Source: Chloroflexota bacterium (GTDB lineage Bacteria > Chloroflexota > Dehalococcoidia > UBA2979). Taken from it: a stretch of DNA of 64,000 nt. The notes beneath the pieces are model-generated. The model was not told where the DNA came from. It made no database searches and was given only the letters and a program-made list of their open reading frames with translations. The stretch lies in assembly GCA_016875635.1 (NCBI GenBank), contig VGPD01000003.1, forward strand, positions 29,896 through 93,895, in the 5' to 3' direction. Below are positions 19,559 through 29,181 of this stretch, piece by piece. A program made the translations under genes and the position numbers. The first letter of the stretch is position 1; every line of letters starts with the position of its first letter.

Positions 19559-20260
19559 CTACGACTTCGCGGGCTGCGGCACCAGCTTGTAACCCACGCC
19601 CCAGACCGTCTCAATCTTCGGACGGGCCGCCCTCAACTTCTCGCGCAGCCAGGCGACGTGCACATCGATCGTGCGCGCGTCCCCGTAGAAATCCTCACCC
19701 CAGACCATCGAGAGCAGCCGCTCCCGGTCCATGGCGACGTTCGGATGGCGCATGAACGCCTCCAGCAGGTCGAATTCGCGCTGGCGGAGGCGCACATGCT
19801 CACCCGCCACGATGACGTTGCGCGCCGAGGGGTCGAGCGTCAGGTCCTCGATCGTGATCGCCTGCGGCTCACCCTCGTCGCCGGCGGCCCTGTCCCAGTC
19901 GCGCCGGCGGAGGTTAGCCTTCACCCGCGCCACCACCTCCCGCGGGTTGAACGGCTTCGTGATGTAGTCGTCCGCGCCCATTTCGAGGCCCACGATCTTG
20001 TCGACGTCGTCCGAGCGCGCGGTCAGCATAATCACCGGCACGTCCGAGTCCTTGCGGATCTCCGTGCACACGTCGAACCCGTTCAGGTAGGGCATCATCA
20101 GGTCGAGCACGACGAGGTCCGGCGCCTCCGCACGGAACCGTTCGAGGGCCTCGCGTCCGTCGCGGACAGCGACCACCTCATACCCTGCCTCGCGGAGGTA
20201 GAGCCGGAGCAGCTTGATGATGTTGGCTTCGTCGTCGGCGACGAGGATCTTCGCGGTCAT
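19559..20260 (-). CDS. OmpR/PhoB family response regulator
   Basis: MTAKILVADDEANIIKLLRLYL...LVVLDLMMPYLNGFD...DDYITKPFNPREVVARV plus C-terminal winged helix. Confidence 0.93.
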   Translation of the reverse strand: MTAKILVADDEANIIKLLRLYLREAGYEVVAVRDGREALERFRAEAPDLVVLDLMMPYLNGFDVCTEIRKDSDVPVIMLTARSDDVDKIVGLEMGADDYITKPFNPREVVARVKANLRRRDWDRAAGDEGEPQAITIEDLTLDPSARNVIVAGEHVRLRQREFDLLEAFMRHPNVAMDRERLLSMVWGEDFYGDARTIDVHVAWLREKLRAARPKIETVWGVGYKLVPQPAKS

Positions 20261-20547
20261 CGGGCGTGCCTGCGGTCCTCGACGTGCCACCACGCGGCGG
20301 CTGGTGGTGGGTGGCGGAGAGAAGGGTCAGGGCCGGCCCGGGCTCCCGAGGGAGCACCGAAGCGGTTCGCAACCGCTCCCACCACAACCTGTTTCTGCGA
20401 ACCGTCCCGTCCGGGCGCGGCCCCTTCCTGAAGATGAGGATGGCCGAGCGGGGTTGGCGTTCCTTAAGGGAAGTGTAAACAAAGTGTGCGACTTCCGGCA
20501 CACAGGCCTGGAAGCTGGCAGATCGGCAGCGACAGGGGCCGCCTCCG

Positions 20548-20784
20548 CTAGGCGGTCTTGCCGAGGTACCGGAGGACTCGCGCCATCCCCGCGTGCTCGT
20601 GGGCGTTCGAAGCAGCGTGGTTCTGGTCGGCGACCTCCCGGAGAAGTTCCTCGCGGAGGACGGAGATGGCGCGCGGCGCCTCGACGCCGATCTTAATCCG
20701 CTCGCCCTCGATTGCGAGGATCCGGACCACCACCTTGCCATCGATGACGATGCCTTGCTCCAGTTTGCGTGTGAGGATCAGCAC
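20548..20784 (-). CDS. csrA: Carbon storage regulator
   Basis: MLILTRKLEQGIVIDGKVVVRILAIEGERIKIGVEAPRAISVLREELL. Confidence 0.95.
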   Translation of the reverse strand: MLILTRKLEQGIVIDGKVVVRILAIEGERIKIGVEAPRAISVLREELLREVADQNHAASNAHEHAGMARVLRYLGKTA

Positions 20785-21056
20785 GGCGTGGCCTCCCTGC
20801 CCGGTAGCCGGTTCTGCGGTGCCGCGAAGCCACCTCTCCGATCATCGGCGGACTGAGTGTGCGCCCGCAGTCCCATGCCCGGACTAGGCCGAAGCCCGAA
20901 GCTCCTCGGTCGCACCCGGCTGGAGCACCCGCGTCCGCAGCGAGTAGCTCGCAGCATAGCAGTCACCGGAGGCGACACGGGGACACGACCTCGCGGACGG
21001 CACCAACCAGCAGCCCAACAAGGGGGGGCTAGTTGAAGCTCATGACAGGACAAGGG

Positions 21057-21305
21057 TTAGAGGCGGAGCTTGCCGTGGGACGGCTGGCGGCGGCGCTGTT
21101 TGCCGGCAGCCAGACGCTCCTCCTCCTGAATGTCCTGGGGGTCGGCTCGCTGCGCCTCGTGTACGTAGCCACAGGCGACACAGGTACCGAACTTCCCGTA
21201 CCAGTCATCTTCGACGATCATGAGGCCGCGGCAGCGCGGGCACTTCTTTGGCGGGGGGCTTTGCAGCATCTCCGCCTCCTTCGTTTCGCAGCACGTCTCC
21301 GGCAT
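21057..21305 (-). CDS. Small zinc-ribbon protein
   Basis: Two CxxC knuckles KCPRCRGLMIVEDDWYGKFGTCVACGYVH. Confidence 0.7.
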   Translation of the reverse strand: MPETCCETKEAEMLQSPPPKKCPRCRGLMIVEDDWYGKFGTCVACGYVHEAQRADPQDIQEEERLAAGKQRRRQPSHGKLRL

Positions 21306-21540
21306 CCCGCCGGTCGGGCTGTCCCGTCTGCCTCCGAGGTTAGCTGTCGGGTTCGGGCCGGTCAGTACGCCCGTCTCTGTGCGCCCTCGCTCAGAGATTC
21401 ACCCCAGGTATTGGGTCCCCCGGTCGCCGCCCTCCCGGACGGCAATTAGGCAAGTCACCCCACCCTCAATGCTCCTCGGAGATGACGTCCGTGAACCATC
21501 GTGATTGTGACGACAAGAGCATACTGGCGGTTAACGCCCT

Positions 21541-21569
21541 GTCAAGGTGGATTACCTACTCATCTTGAC
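21541..21569. promoter_or_regulatory. Inverted repeat GTCAAGGTG-N11-CATCTTGAC in the intergenic region upstream of cobT
   Basis: 9-bp arms (one G-T pair), AT-richer than the surroundings. Confidence 0.35.
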
Positions 21570-21740
21570 GTAAGCCCGGAAAGTTCTCAACACCGTCATT
21601 TACGCCAGATTCAGGCGGCTGGCCCCGCTCCGGGCCCACCGCTGCCCCGGTGCCCTCCACCGCCACGCTCGCCCCTGCCTCTCGAGTTCCTCCCGCGAGA
21701 GCCCGGCGACGCACCCGAAACCCGCGCATACACTCGCAAC

Positions 21741-22850
21741 ATGGCCACCTACCAACCCGTTGCCAATCCCGCCGCCCTCATCGCCGCGACCGCCGCCGCC
21801 ATCCGCCCGGCCGACCGAGAGGCGGCGGCGCGCGCCGACCGGCTCCAGGACCGACTCACCAAGCCGCCCGGCGCTCTCGGACGGATGGAGTCGCTGGCCA
21901 CACGGATCGCCGGGATCACCGCACAGGAGCGCCCACACCTCGACCGCCGCCTCGTCGTCGTCGCCGCGGGGGACCACGGCGTCACCGCGCAGGGCGTCTC
22001 CGCCTTCCCCGCCGAGGTCACCGCGCAGATGGTCGCCAACTTCCTCGCGGGCGGAGCCGCGATCAACGTGCTCGCCCACCATGCCGGCGCCCGCGTCCGC
22101 GTCGTGGATGCCGGCGTCCGAGGCGAGACCCCGGACCACCCCGACCTGCTCCGCCTTCGCCTCGGCCCCGGCACCGACAACATCTCCCGCGGCCCCGCCA
22201 TGACACATGCCCTCGCCGAACGCGCCATCGCCGAGGGCATCGCCCTCTTCGATCGCGAACGCGCCACCGAGGGCGTCGACATCGTCGGGCTGGGCGAAAT
22301 GGGGATCGGCAACAGCACGAGCGCCGCCGCGATCATCGCGGCCGTCACCGGCCTGCCCCCACGCACCGTCACCGGCCGCGGCACCGGCGTGGACGACGCC
22401 CACTACGAACTGAAGGTCGCCGCCATCGAGAGCGCCCTCCATGTCAACAACCCCGACCGCGCAGACGGCATCGCATTGCTCGCCACGCTCGGTGGCTTCG
22501 AGATTGGCGTGCTGGCCGGCGCGTACCTCGCAGCGGCGGCCGCCCGTGTGCCGGCAGTCATCGACGGCGTCATCTCCGGAGCCGCCGCGCTCGTCGCAGG
22601 TGCCATCGCCCCCGAAGCGGCCGAGTCGTTCCTAGCGTCGCACCTCTCCGTTGAGCCCGGCCACATGGCGACACTCGAATATCTGCGGCTGGAACCCGTC
22701 CTCGATCTGAACATGCGACTGGGTGAGGGCTCCGGCGCTGCGCTCGCCATCTCGCTCTGCGTCGCCGCCTGCCGGCTGCTCGACGAGATGGCGACCTTCG
22801 ACGAGGCCGGGGTTTCCGACTCCGACACTGCAGTCGAGCCGGAGTCCTAG
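21741..22850 (+). CDS. cobT: Nicotinate-nucleotide--dimethylbenzimidazole phosphoribosyltransferase
   Basis: RLTKPPGALGRMESLA, AAGDHGVTAQGVSAFP, GLGEMGIGNSTSAAAI, TGRGTG. ATG chosen within ORF 21501..22850. Confidence 0.95.
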   Translation: MATYQPVANPAALIAATAAAIRPADREAAARADRLQDRLTKPPGALGRMESLATRIAGITAQERPHLDRRLVVVAAGDHGVTAQGVSAFPAEVTAQMVANFLAGGAAINVLAHHAGARVRVVDAGVRGETPDHPDLLRLRLGPGTDNISRGPAMTHALAERAIAEGIALFDRERATEGVDIVGLGEMGIGNSTSAAAIIAAVTGLPPRTVTGRGTGVDDAHYELKVAAIESALHVNNPDRADGIALLATLGGFEIGVLAGAYLAAAAARVPAVIDGVISGAAALVAGAIAPEAAESFLASHLSVEPGHMATLEYLRLEPVLDLNMRLGEGSGAALAISLCVAACRLLDEMATFDEAGVSDSDTAVEPES

Positions 22851-22851
22851 C

Positions 22852-23625
22852 ATGCGCATCCTCGGCGGCGCGCCCATCGCCCTGGAGTTCCTCACGCCGC
22901 TGCGCCTGCGCCGCGTGCAGACGTACGACGACCGCACGTTCGCCGAGGCGCTGGGCTGGTACCCGTTCGTCGGCCTGCTGATCGGGCTCGTCCTGTGGTC
23001 GCTGGACCGCGGGTTGAGCGAACTCCTCCCGCCTGTCCCCACCGCCGTCCTGCTCGTCGCCTTCCTCGCGCTCGCCTCTGGCGGGCTCCATCTCGATGGC
23101 GTTGCCGACACTGCGGACGGAATGGCCGTCCAGGGCGACCGAGCCGAACGGCTCGGCGTGATGAGCGAGGGCAACACCGGCCCCGCCGGCGTGATGGCGT
23201 TGCTGCTCGTCCTGATGGCGGAGTGGGCGGCGATCGTCTCGCTTCCGGACACCGTGCGAGGCCCCGCGCTCATCGTCGCGCCCGCGCTCGGACGCTGGGC
23301 CGTCGTCCCCGTCGGCCTCCTCTTCAAGCCCGCGCGCCCGCGCGGCCTCGGACACGCGATGCAGACCGCGATGCTCCCGGTCGCCGCGCCGCTAGCCACG
23401 CTCTTCGGCGCAGGCGCCGCGCTGGCGCTCTTCGGCCTCGCCGGCGTCGTGCTCGTGATCGCCGCGACCGTCGCCGCCCTCCTCATCGCCGCCCTCGCCG
23501 CGCGCATGCTCGAAGGCGTCACCGGCGACGTCTTCGGAGCGGCGATCGAGGTGTCGCAGGTCGTCGTCTGGCTTTCGCTGGTCGCGGCCGGGATGCACGG
23601 CTGGGCCACGCCGCTGATCGGCTAA
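22852..23625 (+). CDS. cobS: Adenosylcobinamide-GDP ribazoletransferase
   Basis: EFLTPLRL...WYPFVGLLIGL...GGLHLDGVADTADGM; multi-TM; between cobT and cobU. Confidence 0.93.
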   Translation: MRILGGAPIALEFLTPLRLRRVQTYDDRTFAEALGWYPFVGLLIGLVLWSLDRGLSELLPPVPTAVLLVAFLALASGGLHLDGVADTADGMAVQGDRAERLGVMSEGNTGPAGVMALLLVLMAEWAAIVSLPDTVRGPALIVAPALGRWAVVPVGLLFKPARPRGLGHAMQTAMLPVAAPLATLFGAGAALALFGLAGVVLVIAATVAALLIAALAARMLEGVTGDVFGAAIEVSQVVVWLSLVAAGMHGWATPLIG

Positions 23626-23627
23626 CC

Positions 23628-24191
23628 GTGGGACAGCTCTGGTTTGTCACCGGCGGGGCACGCAGCGGGAAGTCGACCTTCGCTGAACGGCGCGCCATCA
23701 GCCTCGGCCGCCCCATCACCTACATCGCGACCCTCGAGCCGTTGGACGAGGAGATGCGCGCCCGCATCGCCCGCCACCAGGCGCAACGGCCGGCCACCTG
23801 GCGCACCGTCGAGACCCCCCGGACGCCGGACGAGGCCGTACGCGCGACCCCTGACGGCGACACGATCCTGCTCGACTGCCTTTCGCTCTGGGTCTCGAAC
23901 CGGCTGCTCGACCTCGGCACGGACGCACCGTCCGCCGCCGAGGTGGCATCACTGGAAGCCGCGCTCGACGCCGAGACCCACGCGCTCCTCGACCTCCTCG
24001 CACAGCGCGAGGGCAACGCCATTCTGGTCAGCAACGAGGTCGGGAGCGGACTGGTGCCGGAGTACCCCCTCGGCCGCACCTACCGCGATCTGCTCGGCCG
24101 CGTGAACCAGCACGTCGCGAAAACAGCAGCGCGCGCCTGGCTGTGTGTCGCCGGGCGCGCGCTGGAGTTGCCGCCGGTCGACGACCGCTAG
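23628..24191 (+). CDS. cobU: Adenosylcobinamide kinase / adenosylcobinamide-phosphate guanylyltransferase
   Basis: FVTGGARSGKSTFAERRA (P-loop), RIARHQAQRPATWRTVE, LLDCLSLWVSNRL, NEVGSGLVPEYPLGRTYRDLLGRVNQ. Frame of ORF 22995..24191. Confidence 0.93.
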   Translation: MGQLWFVTGGARSGKSTFAERRAISLGRPITYIATLEPLDEEMRARIARHQAQRPATWRTVETPRTPDEAVRATPDGDTILLDCLSLWVSNRLLDLGTDAPSAAEVASLEAALDAETHALLDLLAQREGNAILVSNEVGSGLVPEYPLGRTYRDLLGRVNQHVAKTAARAWLCVAGRALELPPVDDR

Positions 24192-25321
24192 CGCAGGTCC
24201 CAGGCCTGGAGTTCCGCGGAGACCGTCATCGCCTGGCCTTTCCGGACCAGGTCCACCTGTACCTTCTCGCCGACCTCGTGCTTGTCGATCGCGCGGGCCA
24301 GCTCTTCGAAGTTCCGCACCGGCTGACCGCCGACGGCCGTAATCACGTCGCCACCGGTCCCGGCGGTGCGAGTGCTCGTGCTGCGTGCGGCCGCCTGGAT
24401 CCCCGCGCGCGCCGCCGCGCCGCCTGGCGTGACCGCCGTGACATACACCCCTCGCGTGACCTTCAGGCCGAGGTCAGCCGCCACAACGTCATCGAGCGGC
24501 GTCACCGAAACCCCCAGTTGCGGGTGACGAACATCCTGCCCCTGCACCATCTGCGGCAGGAACCGCTGCGCCGTGTTCGACGGGATCGCGTACCCCAGCC
24601 CGACGAAGAAGCGCCCGTTGGGGTTCTCGATCGAGGAATTCACCCCGACCACTTCCCCCTTCATGTTGAAGAGCGGGCCGCCCGAGTTCCCCGGGTTCAT
24701 CGCCGTGTCCGTCTGGAACACATCCCGGATTGCCCGGCCTGTGAACGACGAGGTCGTCACGCGGCCGGTCGCCGAGATGATCCCGGCGCTGACCGAGAAG
24801 CTCTGCCCGAACGGATTGCCGATGGCGAAGACGGAGTCGCCGGTGCGGACGGAGTCGGAATTGGCGAACGCCACCGGCGTCAGAAGGTTCGATGGCGCGG
24901 TGATCTTCAATACCGCCAGGTCGCTTCCGGGGTCGCTGCCCAGCACCGTCGCCTTCGAGGCGGTCCCGTCGGCGAGTATGACCTTCAGGTCGCGCTGCCC
25001 CTCGATGACGTGGTAGTTCGTCAGCACCCGGCCTTCGCGGTCGATGACCATCCCCGTGCCGCTCGATCCGCCAGTCGCCGTCGCGCCCGACCCCTCGATC
25101 ACCACCACCGAGGGGCGCACCCGTTCGACCAGGTCCGCGATGCCCCCCGTCGTCGCGCCCGTGGTCTGCTGGACCGGGACGACCGCGCGGGAAGTCCCGG
25201 GGTTGACCGTGGTGACGGTGCTCCCACCAAATGCACTCAACGCGACCGCTCCGCCGATGAGCGCAGCCGCGACGACGATGCCCGCGATGGCGGATATCCG
25301 CCAGCCATTCGTATGTGTCAT
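24188..25321 (-). CDS. HtrA/DegP-type S1C serine protease with PDZ domain
   Basis: Intact triad contexts LTNYHVI, SDLAVLKI, GNSGGPLF; C-terminal PDZ; N-terminal TM. Confidence 0.93.
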   Translation of the reverse strand: MTHTNGWRISAIAGIVVAAALIGGAVALSAFGGSTVTTVNPGTSRAVVPVQQTTGATTGGIADLVERVRPSVVVIEGSGATATGGSSGTGMVIDREGRVLTNYHVIEGQRDLKVILADGTASKATVLGSDPGSDLAVLKITAPSNLLTPVAFANSDSVRTGDSVFAIGNPFGQSFSVSAGIISATGRVTTSSFTGRAIRDVFQTDTAMNPGNSGGPLFNMKGEVVGVNSSIENPNGRFFVGLGYAIPSNTAQRFLPQMVQGQDVRHPQLGVSVTPLDDVVAADLGLKVTRGVYVTAVTPGGAAARAGIQAAARSTSTRTAGTGGDVITAVGGQPVRNFEELARAIDKHEVGEKVQVDLVRKGQAMTVSAELQAWDLR

Positions 25322-25467
25322 GTCAGCCTCCCGAGGTCACCTGCGATCCGAAGAACGGATGGCATGCGCCTATCGTGACGTCGAGACGTGATCCCGCTAT
25401 CGATGAGGCGTTAAACAACGATGAACGGACGGAATGCCCCCGACGGGCCGCCGGCCCGCGTTCTGCC

Positions 25468-26265
25468 CTAGTAGCTGGGCTTCCGCTTCTCGTGGAAGGC
25501 CCGCAGCCCCTCCGCCGCGTCCTCCGTCGATTGCACGATCGTCATCGCCGCCTGTGCCGCCTCCAGCGCCTCGGGGAAGGTCTGGTCCACGGCGCGGTAG
25601 ACGAGGCGCTTCGCCAGCTGGATCGCCACGGGCGGGCCAGCCGCCAGCTTGAGCGCGGACGCCCGCGCCTCCTCCATCAGCTGCTCGTGCGGGACCACCT
25701 TCGAGACGTATCCCAATTCCAGCGCGCGGTACGCGCCAAACAGTTCACCGCTCCAGATCAGTTCGAGCGCCTTCGGCAACCCGATGATCCTCGGCAGCAG
25801 CCATGCGCCGCCGTCGCCGGGGATCAGCCCCACGTTCACGTAGCTCATGGCGAACCGGGCCTGGTCGGACGCGATCCGGACATCCGCCATGCTCGCCATG
25901 TCCATGCCGGCGCCCGTCGCGGCCCCGTTCACCGCCGCGATGTACGGCTTGTCGAGCTGCTGCACCGCCAGCGGAACCCGGTAGACCGAGTAGCGCAGCG
26001 AGTTCCGGCGGTCGGCCGCACTCCGGCCCGACATCAGGATCCGATCCTGATCGCCGGTCGCCTGGAGGTCCGCCCCGGCGCAGAACGCCCGCCCCGCCCC
26101 GGTCACGATCACTGCGCGGACACCTTCGTCCTCCGCGGACCGCCGCAGGGCATGCTCCCATTCGGTCAGCAGTTCCGAGCTGAATGAGTTCATCCGCTCG
26201 GGCCGGTTCAGGGTGATCGTCGCGACCCGGTCGCTCACCTCGTACTGGATCGCCTCGTAATCCAC
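25468..26265 (-). CDS. Enoyl-CoA hydratase/isomerase family protein
   Basis: VATITLNRPERMNSFS, GRAFCAGADLQ, AAVNGAATGAGMDMASMADVRIAS. GTG start chosen inside ORF to 26373. Confidence 0.88.
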   Translation of the reverse strand: MDYEAIQYEVSDRVATITLNRPERMNSFSSELLTEWEHALRRSAEDEGVRAVIVTGAGRAFCAGADLQATGDQDRILMSGRSAADRRNSLRYSVYRVPLAVQQLDKPYIAAVNGAATGAGMDMASMADVRIASDQARFAMSYVNVGLIPGDGGAWLLPRIIGLPKALELIWSGELFGAYRALELGYVSKVVPHEQLMEEARASALKLAAGPPVAIQLAKRLVYRAVDQTFPEALEAAQAAMTIVQSTEDAAEGLRAFHEKRKPSY

Positions 26266-26425
26266 CGCAACCTCCTCGGGAACACTTCCGGCGGGGACGT
26301 TCGGGAGTCTACACGGAGGGTAGGCGGCGTTCATGCCGTGCGTGATGCCCTGGATTCGACCGTGAATCCTCACAGAAACGACCGCCCAGTGGAAGAACCG
26401 GCGGGCGAGGAGGTACGGTGCCGTT

Positions 26426-28015
26426 ATGCGGCTCCTCCGCGCCCCCCGGGCGCTCTACCCAGCGCTGTTCGTGCTCGCTGCCCTCCTCGGGGGGTGCGAT
26501 CGTGCCGCGGACGTCATTCCCGGCGGCGGGAAGCAGACACCGGCAGCCACGGCAACCGCTGGAAACATCACCGTCGGGCCCAGAGTGGGGCCGGGCCAGA
26601 CGGTCGCCGATGCGGCGGACAATGACCTCGCCAGGGCCGTCGTGCAAGTCATCCCGTCCACGGACGACGGAAAGCCGGTCCGCATGGGCACCGGAGTCGT
26701 CGTCGACTCCGCCCGGCGGCTCATCCTGACCTCCTACCCGGTCGTCCGCCCCTACCGGGCCGACGGCGGTCCGGCCTACACGAAGATCCGGCTCGCCACG
26801 AACCGCGAGGCCGGACGCGCTCCGCAGCCGGAATACGAGGCGGAACTGCTCGTCAGCGACCAGGCGACCGGATTGGCGATCCTCCGTGTCAGCCGTGCGC
26901 TGGACGGCGCGCCGAACTTTGATCTCCCCGCCGTCATTCCCGGCGACACCGCCGGCGTGACTCCCGGCACCGTCATCCGCCTCTTCGGCCACCCCGGCGA
27001 AGGCGCGGCGCAGAATACCCTCACGGTGCAGCGGGGCGCCGTGACCGGACAGCGAAGCGAAGCGGGGCAGACCAGCCGGCTGTGGCTGAAGACCGCCGCA
27101 CGCATGCCCTCCGGTGCGGCGGGTGGCCCGGTCTTCAATCAGGCGGGCGCCCTGATCGGCGTCATGCTGCAGGAGGTCCACAACCCGAAGGCACAGGTCG
27201 GCCAGATCCGCCCCTTCCACCGTGCCGAGAACCTCATTGACCAGGCACAGAAGGACACCGAGACGTTCCGGCAGATCGCCCCCCTCTATCTGGAGGGCAC
27301 CGGCGGAGGCGTCGCGCGCCCGATCGGGTCAGACGGCATCCGTGTCGGCAAGATCTCGTTCGCGCTCAGCGCCATCGACACGCCCGCCGGCCGCGACCTG
27401 TTTGACTACGAGCAGGCCTTCAAACCCGGCATCGCCGCGCTGTACTACGAATACACCGTGGAGGGTGTCCCGGACGGCACGGTTGTCGAGGAACGCTGGT
27501 TTCTCGACAACATCAAGCAGGACTCCGTCTCCTCCTCCATGGCGTGGAAGGGCGGCTCCTTCGGGATCGTAAACGACCGCATCGCTGTCCCCGGGGCGGG
27601 TGGCCTGCCCTCCGGGCGGTGGCGCGTCGAGGTCTGGAGCGGCAATGTGCTGCGGGCACGCGGTGTCGCCTACGTTGGCGGCCGCCCCGCCTCCGAACCG
27701 GCAGCCAAGAACTTCACCGCCGGATCGCTCGCTTCGCCGGACGGGACGCCCGCTGCCCCGCCGCAATCAGGGCAGTCGCAGGTGCTCGGATTCTTCGACT
27801 ACACAGGCATGGAGGGCGTCAGCCTGATCCAGTGGATCGCCTTCCGCAATAAACAGCGCGTCTACCAGTCGCCGCCGATCGCATGGGACGGTGGCGATGT
27901 CGGAAAGTTCTGGATCGGCGTCCGCCCGATCGATGGCGTCGCCTCCGGCTCGTGGGAGTTCGAAGTCCGCGCCGATGGCAAGATCATCGGCATGGTCCCC
28001 GCCCGCGTCCCCTGA
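26426..28015 (+). CDS. Trypsin-like-fold lipoprotein with apparently lost catalytic triad, plus C-terminal domain
   Basis: Lipobox LLGGC. S1C-like GTGVVVDSARRLILTSYPVV...TGLAILRV...PSGAAGGPVFNQAGALIGV aligns to HtrA, but the His, Asp and Ser positions are substituted. Confidence 0.75.
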   Translation: MRLLRAPRALYPALFVLAALLGGCDRAADVIPGGGKQTPAATATAGNITVGPRVGPGQTVADAADNDLARAVVQVIPSTDDGKPVRMGTGVVVDSARRLILTSYPVVRPYRADGGPAYTKIRLATNREAGRAPQPEYEAELLVSDQATGLAILRVSRALDGAPNFDLPAVIPGDTAGVTPGTVIRLFGHPGEGAAQNTLTVQRGAVTGQRSEAGQTSRLWLKTAARMPSGAAGGPVFNQAGALIGVMLQEVHNPKAQVGQIRPFHRAENLIDQAQKDTETFRQIAPLYLEGTGGGVARPIGSDGIRVGKISFALSAIDTPAGRDLFDYEQAFKPGIAALYYEYTVEGVPDGTVVEERWFLDNIKQDSVSSSMAWKGGSFGIVNDRIAVPGAGGLPSGRWRVEVWSGNVLRARGVAYVGGRPASEPAAKNFTAGSLASPDGTPAAPPQSGQSQVLGFFDYTGMEGVSLIQWIAFRNKQRVYQSPPIAWDGGDVGKFWIGVRPIDGVASGSWEFEVRADGKIIGMVPARVP

Positions 28016-28027
28016 CCCGATCTCGCC

Positions 28028-29110
28028 CTATTTGATCTCGCCTCTCGTGTAGAGGCCATCGACCAGACGGCCGTCGAACGCCAGCGCCAAGTCCGGTGCC
28101 TTCGGCAGCACCTGGTACTTCACCAGCGTGTCCGCCAGCGCCTGCCACTGCTCCTTCGATGAGCGGCCAATGCCGTCGCCGCGCTGCGCCGCCTTCAGGT
28201 CTTCGTCCAGCAGGAACCGCTGCTGCGCGGCGTCCGCGCCCGGCGCGTACTTCAGGACCACCTGGACCGCCTCGTCCGGATGTGCCTGCGTCCACGCGAC
28301 GGCGCGCAGCGTGGCGCGCAGGTACCGCTCAACCAGCGCCGGCTCCTTCGTTAGCGTCTCCCGGTTGACCAGCGTCGTCAGTCCCAGCGTCGGCACCCCG
28401 AAGTCCGCGGGGTCGAGGACGTTGATCGCCACCCCCGCCCTCCGGACGGCGAACGGCTCGTTGTTCAGGAAGACCGGGTACACCTCCACTTGCTTCTCGA
28501 TGAACGCACGCACATCGAAGCCGACCGAGGCGAGCTTCACGTCGTCGCGCTTCAACCCCGCGCTCGCCAGCATGCCATCGAGTTCCGCCGGGACGACGCC
28601 TGACTTGAAGCCGATCGTGCGCCCCTTCAGGTCCTTCGGCGTCTTGATGCCGGAGTCCGCCCGCGCCACGTACCCCTGATCGCCGCGCTGCCCGTACAGC
28701 GCGACCGCCACGACCGGCAGGCCGTCGCTCGACCGCCGGAGCGCCTGCGCCGCGGTGCCCGTCGTGAACTGCACTGAACCCTCGAGCAGGAATTTCAGGT
28801 GCTCGTCCGCGCCGGACGAATGCCGGATCTCCACGTCCAGGTTTTCGTCCGCGAAGAACCCTTTCTCCTTCGCCACGTACGCCGCGACGAACGGCAGGTT
28901 CGCCTGCGGCCGGAACCCCGCCATGAACGTCACCTTCGCGGGCGCCGGCTTCGGCGTCGCGGTGCTGGTCGCCGTCGCCGATGTCGCGGCGGGCGCGGGC
29001 GGCGCCTCGTCGCCGCTGCAGGCGACAAGCGCCGTTGCCGCGATCGCGACGAGCAGCGTCGCGAGACGGGTGACAGGAGACGTGCGAAGGGCGAGCGACA
29101 TCGGAGACAC
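28028..29110 (-). CDS. ABC transporter substrate-binding lipoprotein (NMT1/SsuA/ThiY-like)
   Basis: Lipobox ALVAC; VTFMAGFRPQANLPFVAAYVAKEKGFFADENLDVEIRHSSG; beside a permease and an ATPase. Confidence 0.88.
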   Translation of the reverse strand: MSPMSLALRTSPVTRLATLLVAIAATALVACSGDEAPPAPAATSATATSTATPKPAPAKVTFMAGFRPQANLPFVAAYVAKEKGFFADENLDVEIRHSSGADEHLKFLLEGSVQFTTGTAAQALRRSSDGLPVVAVALYGQRGDQGYVARADSGIKTPKDLKGRTIGFKSGVVPAELDGMLASAGLKRDDVKLASVGFDVRAFIEKQVEVYPVFLNNEPFAVRRAGVAINVLDPADFGVPTLGLTTLVNRETLTKEPALVERYLRATLRAVAWTQAHPDEAVQVVLKYAPGADAAQQRFLLDEDLKAAQRGDGIGRSSKEQWQALADTLVKYQVLPKAPDLALAFDGRLVDGLYTRGEIK

Positions 29111-29181
29111 CTCGGCTAGTCGGGGCGTACATCCGCGAGTGACGCGGGCGCTGCACGCGAACGAGTGGAGGCGGGATCGCC

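Noticed and set aside
21306-21740. Cobalamin riboswitch upstream of cobT
   Set aside because: I could not find convincing conserved B12-box sequences; cobT also appears to have a -10 box 6 nt before its ATG, leaving no room for a leader. An Rfam scan would settle it.
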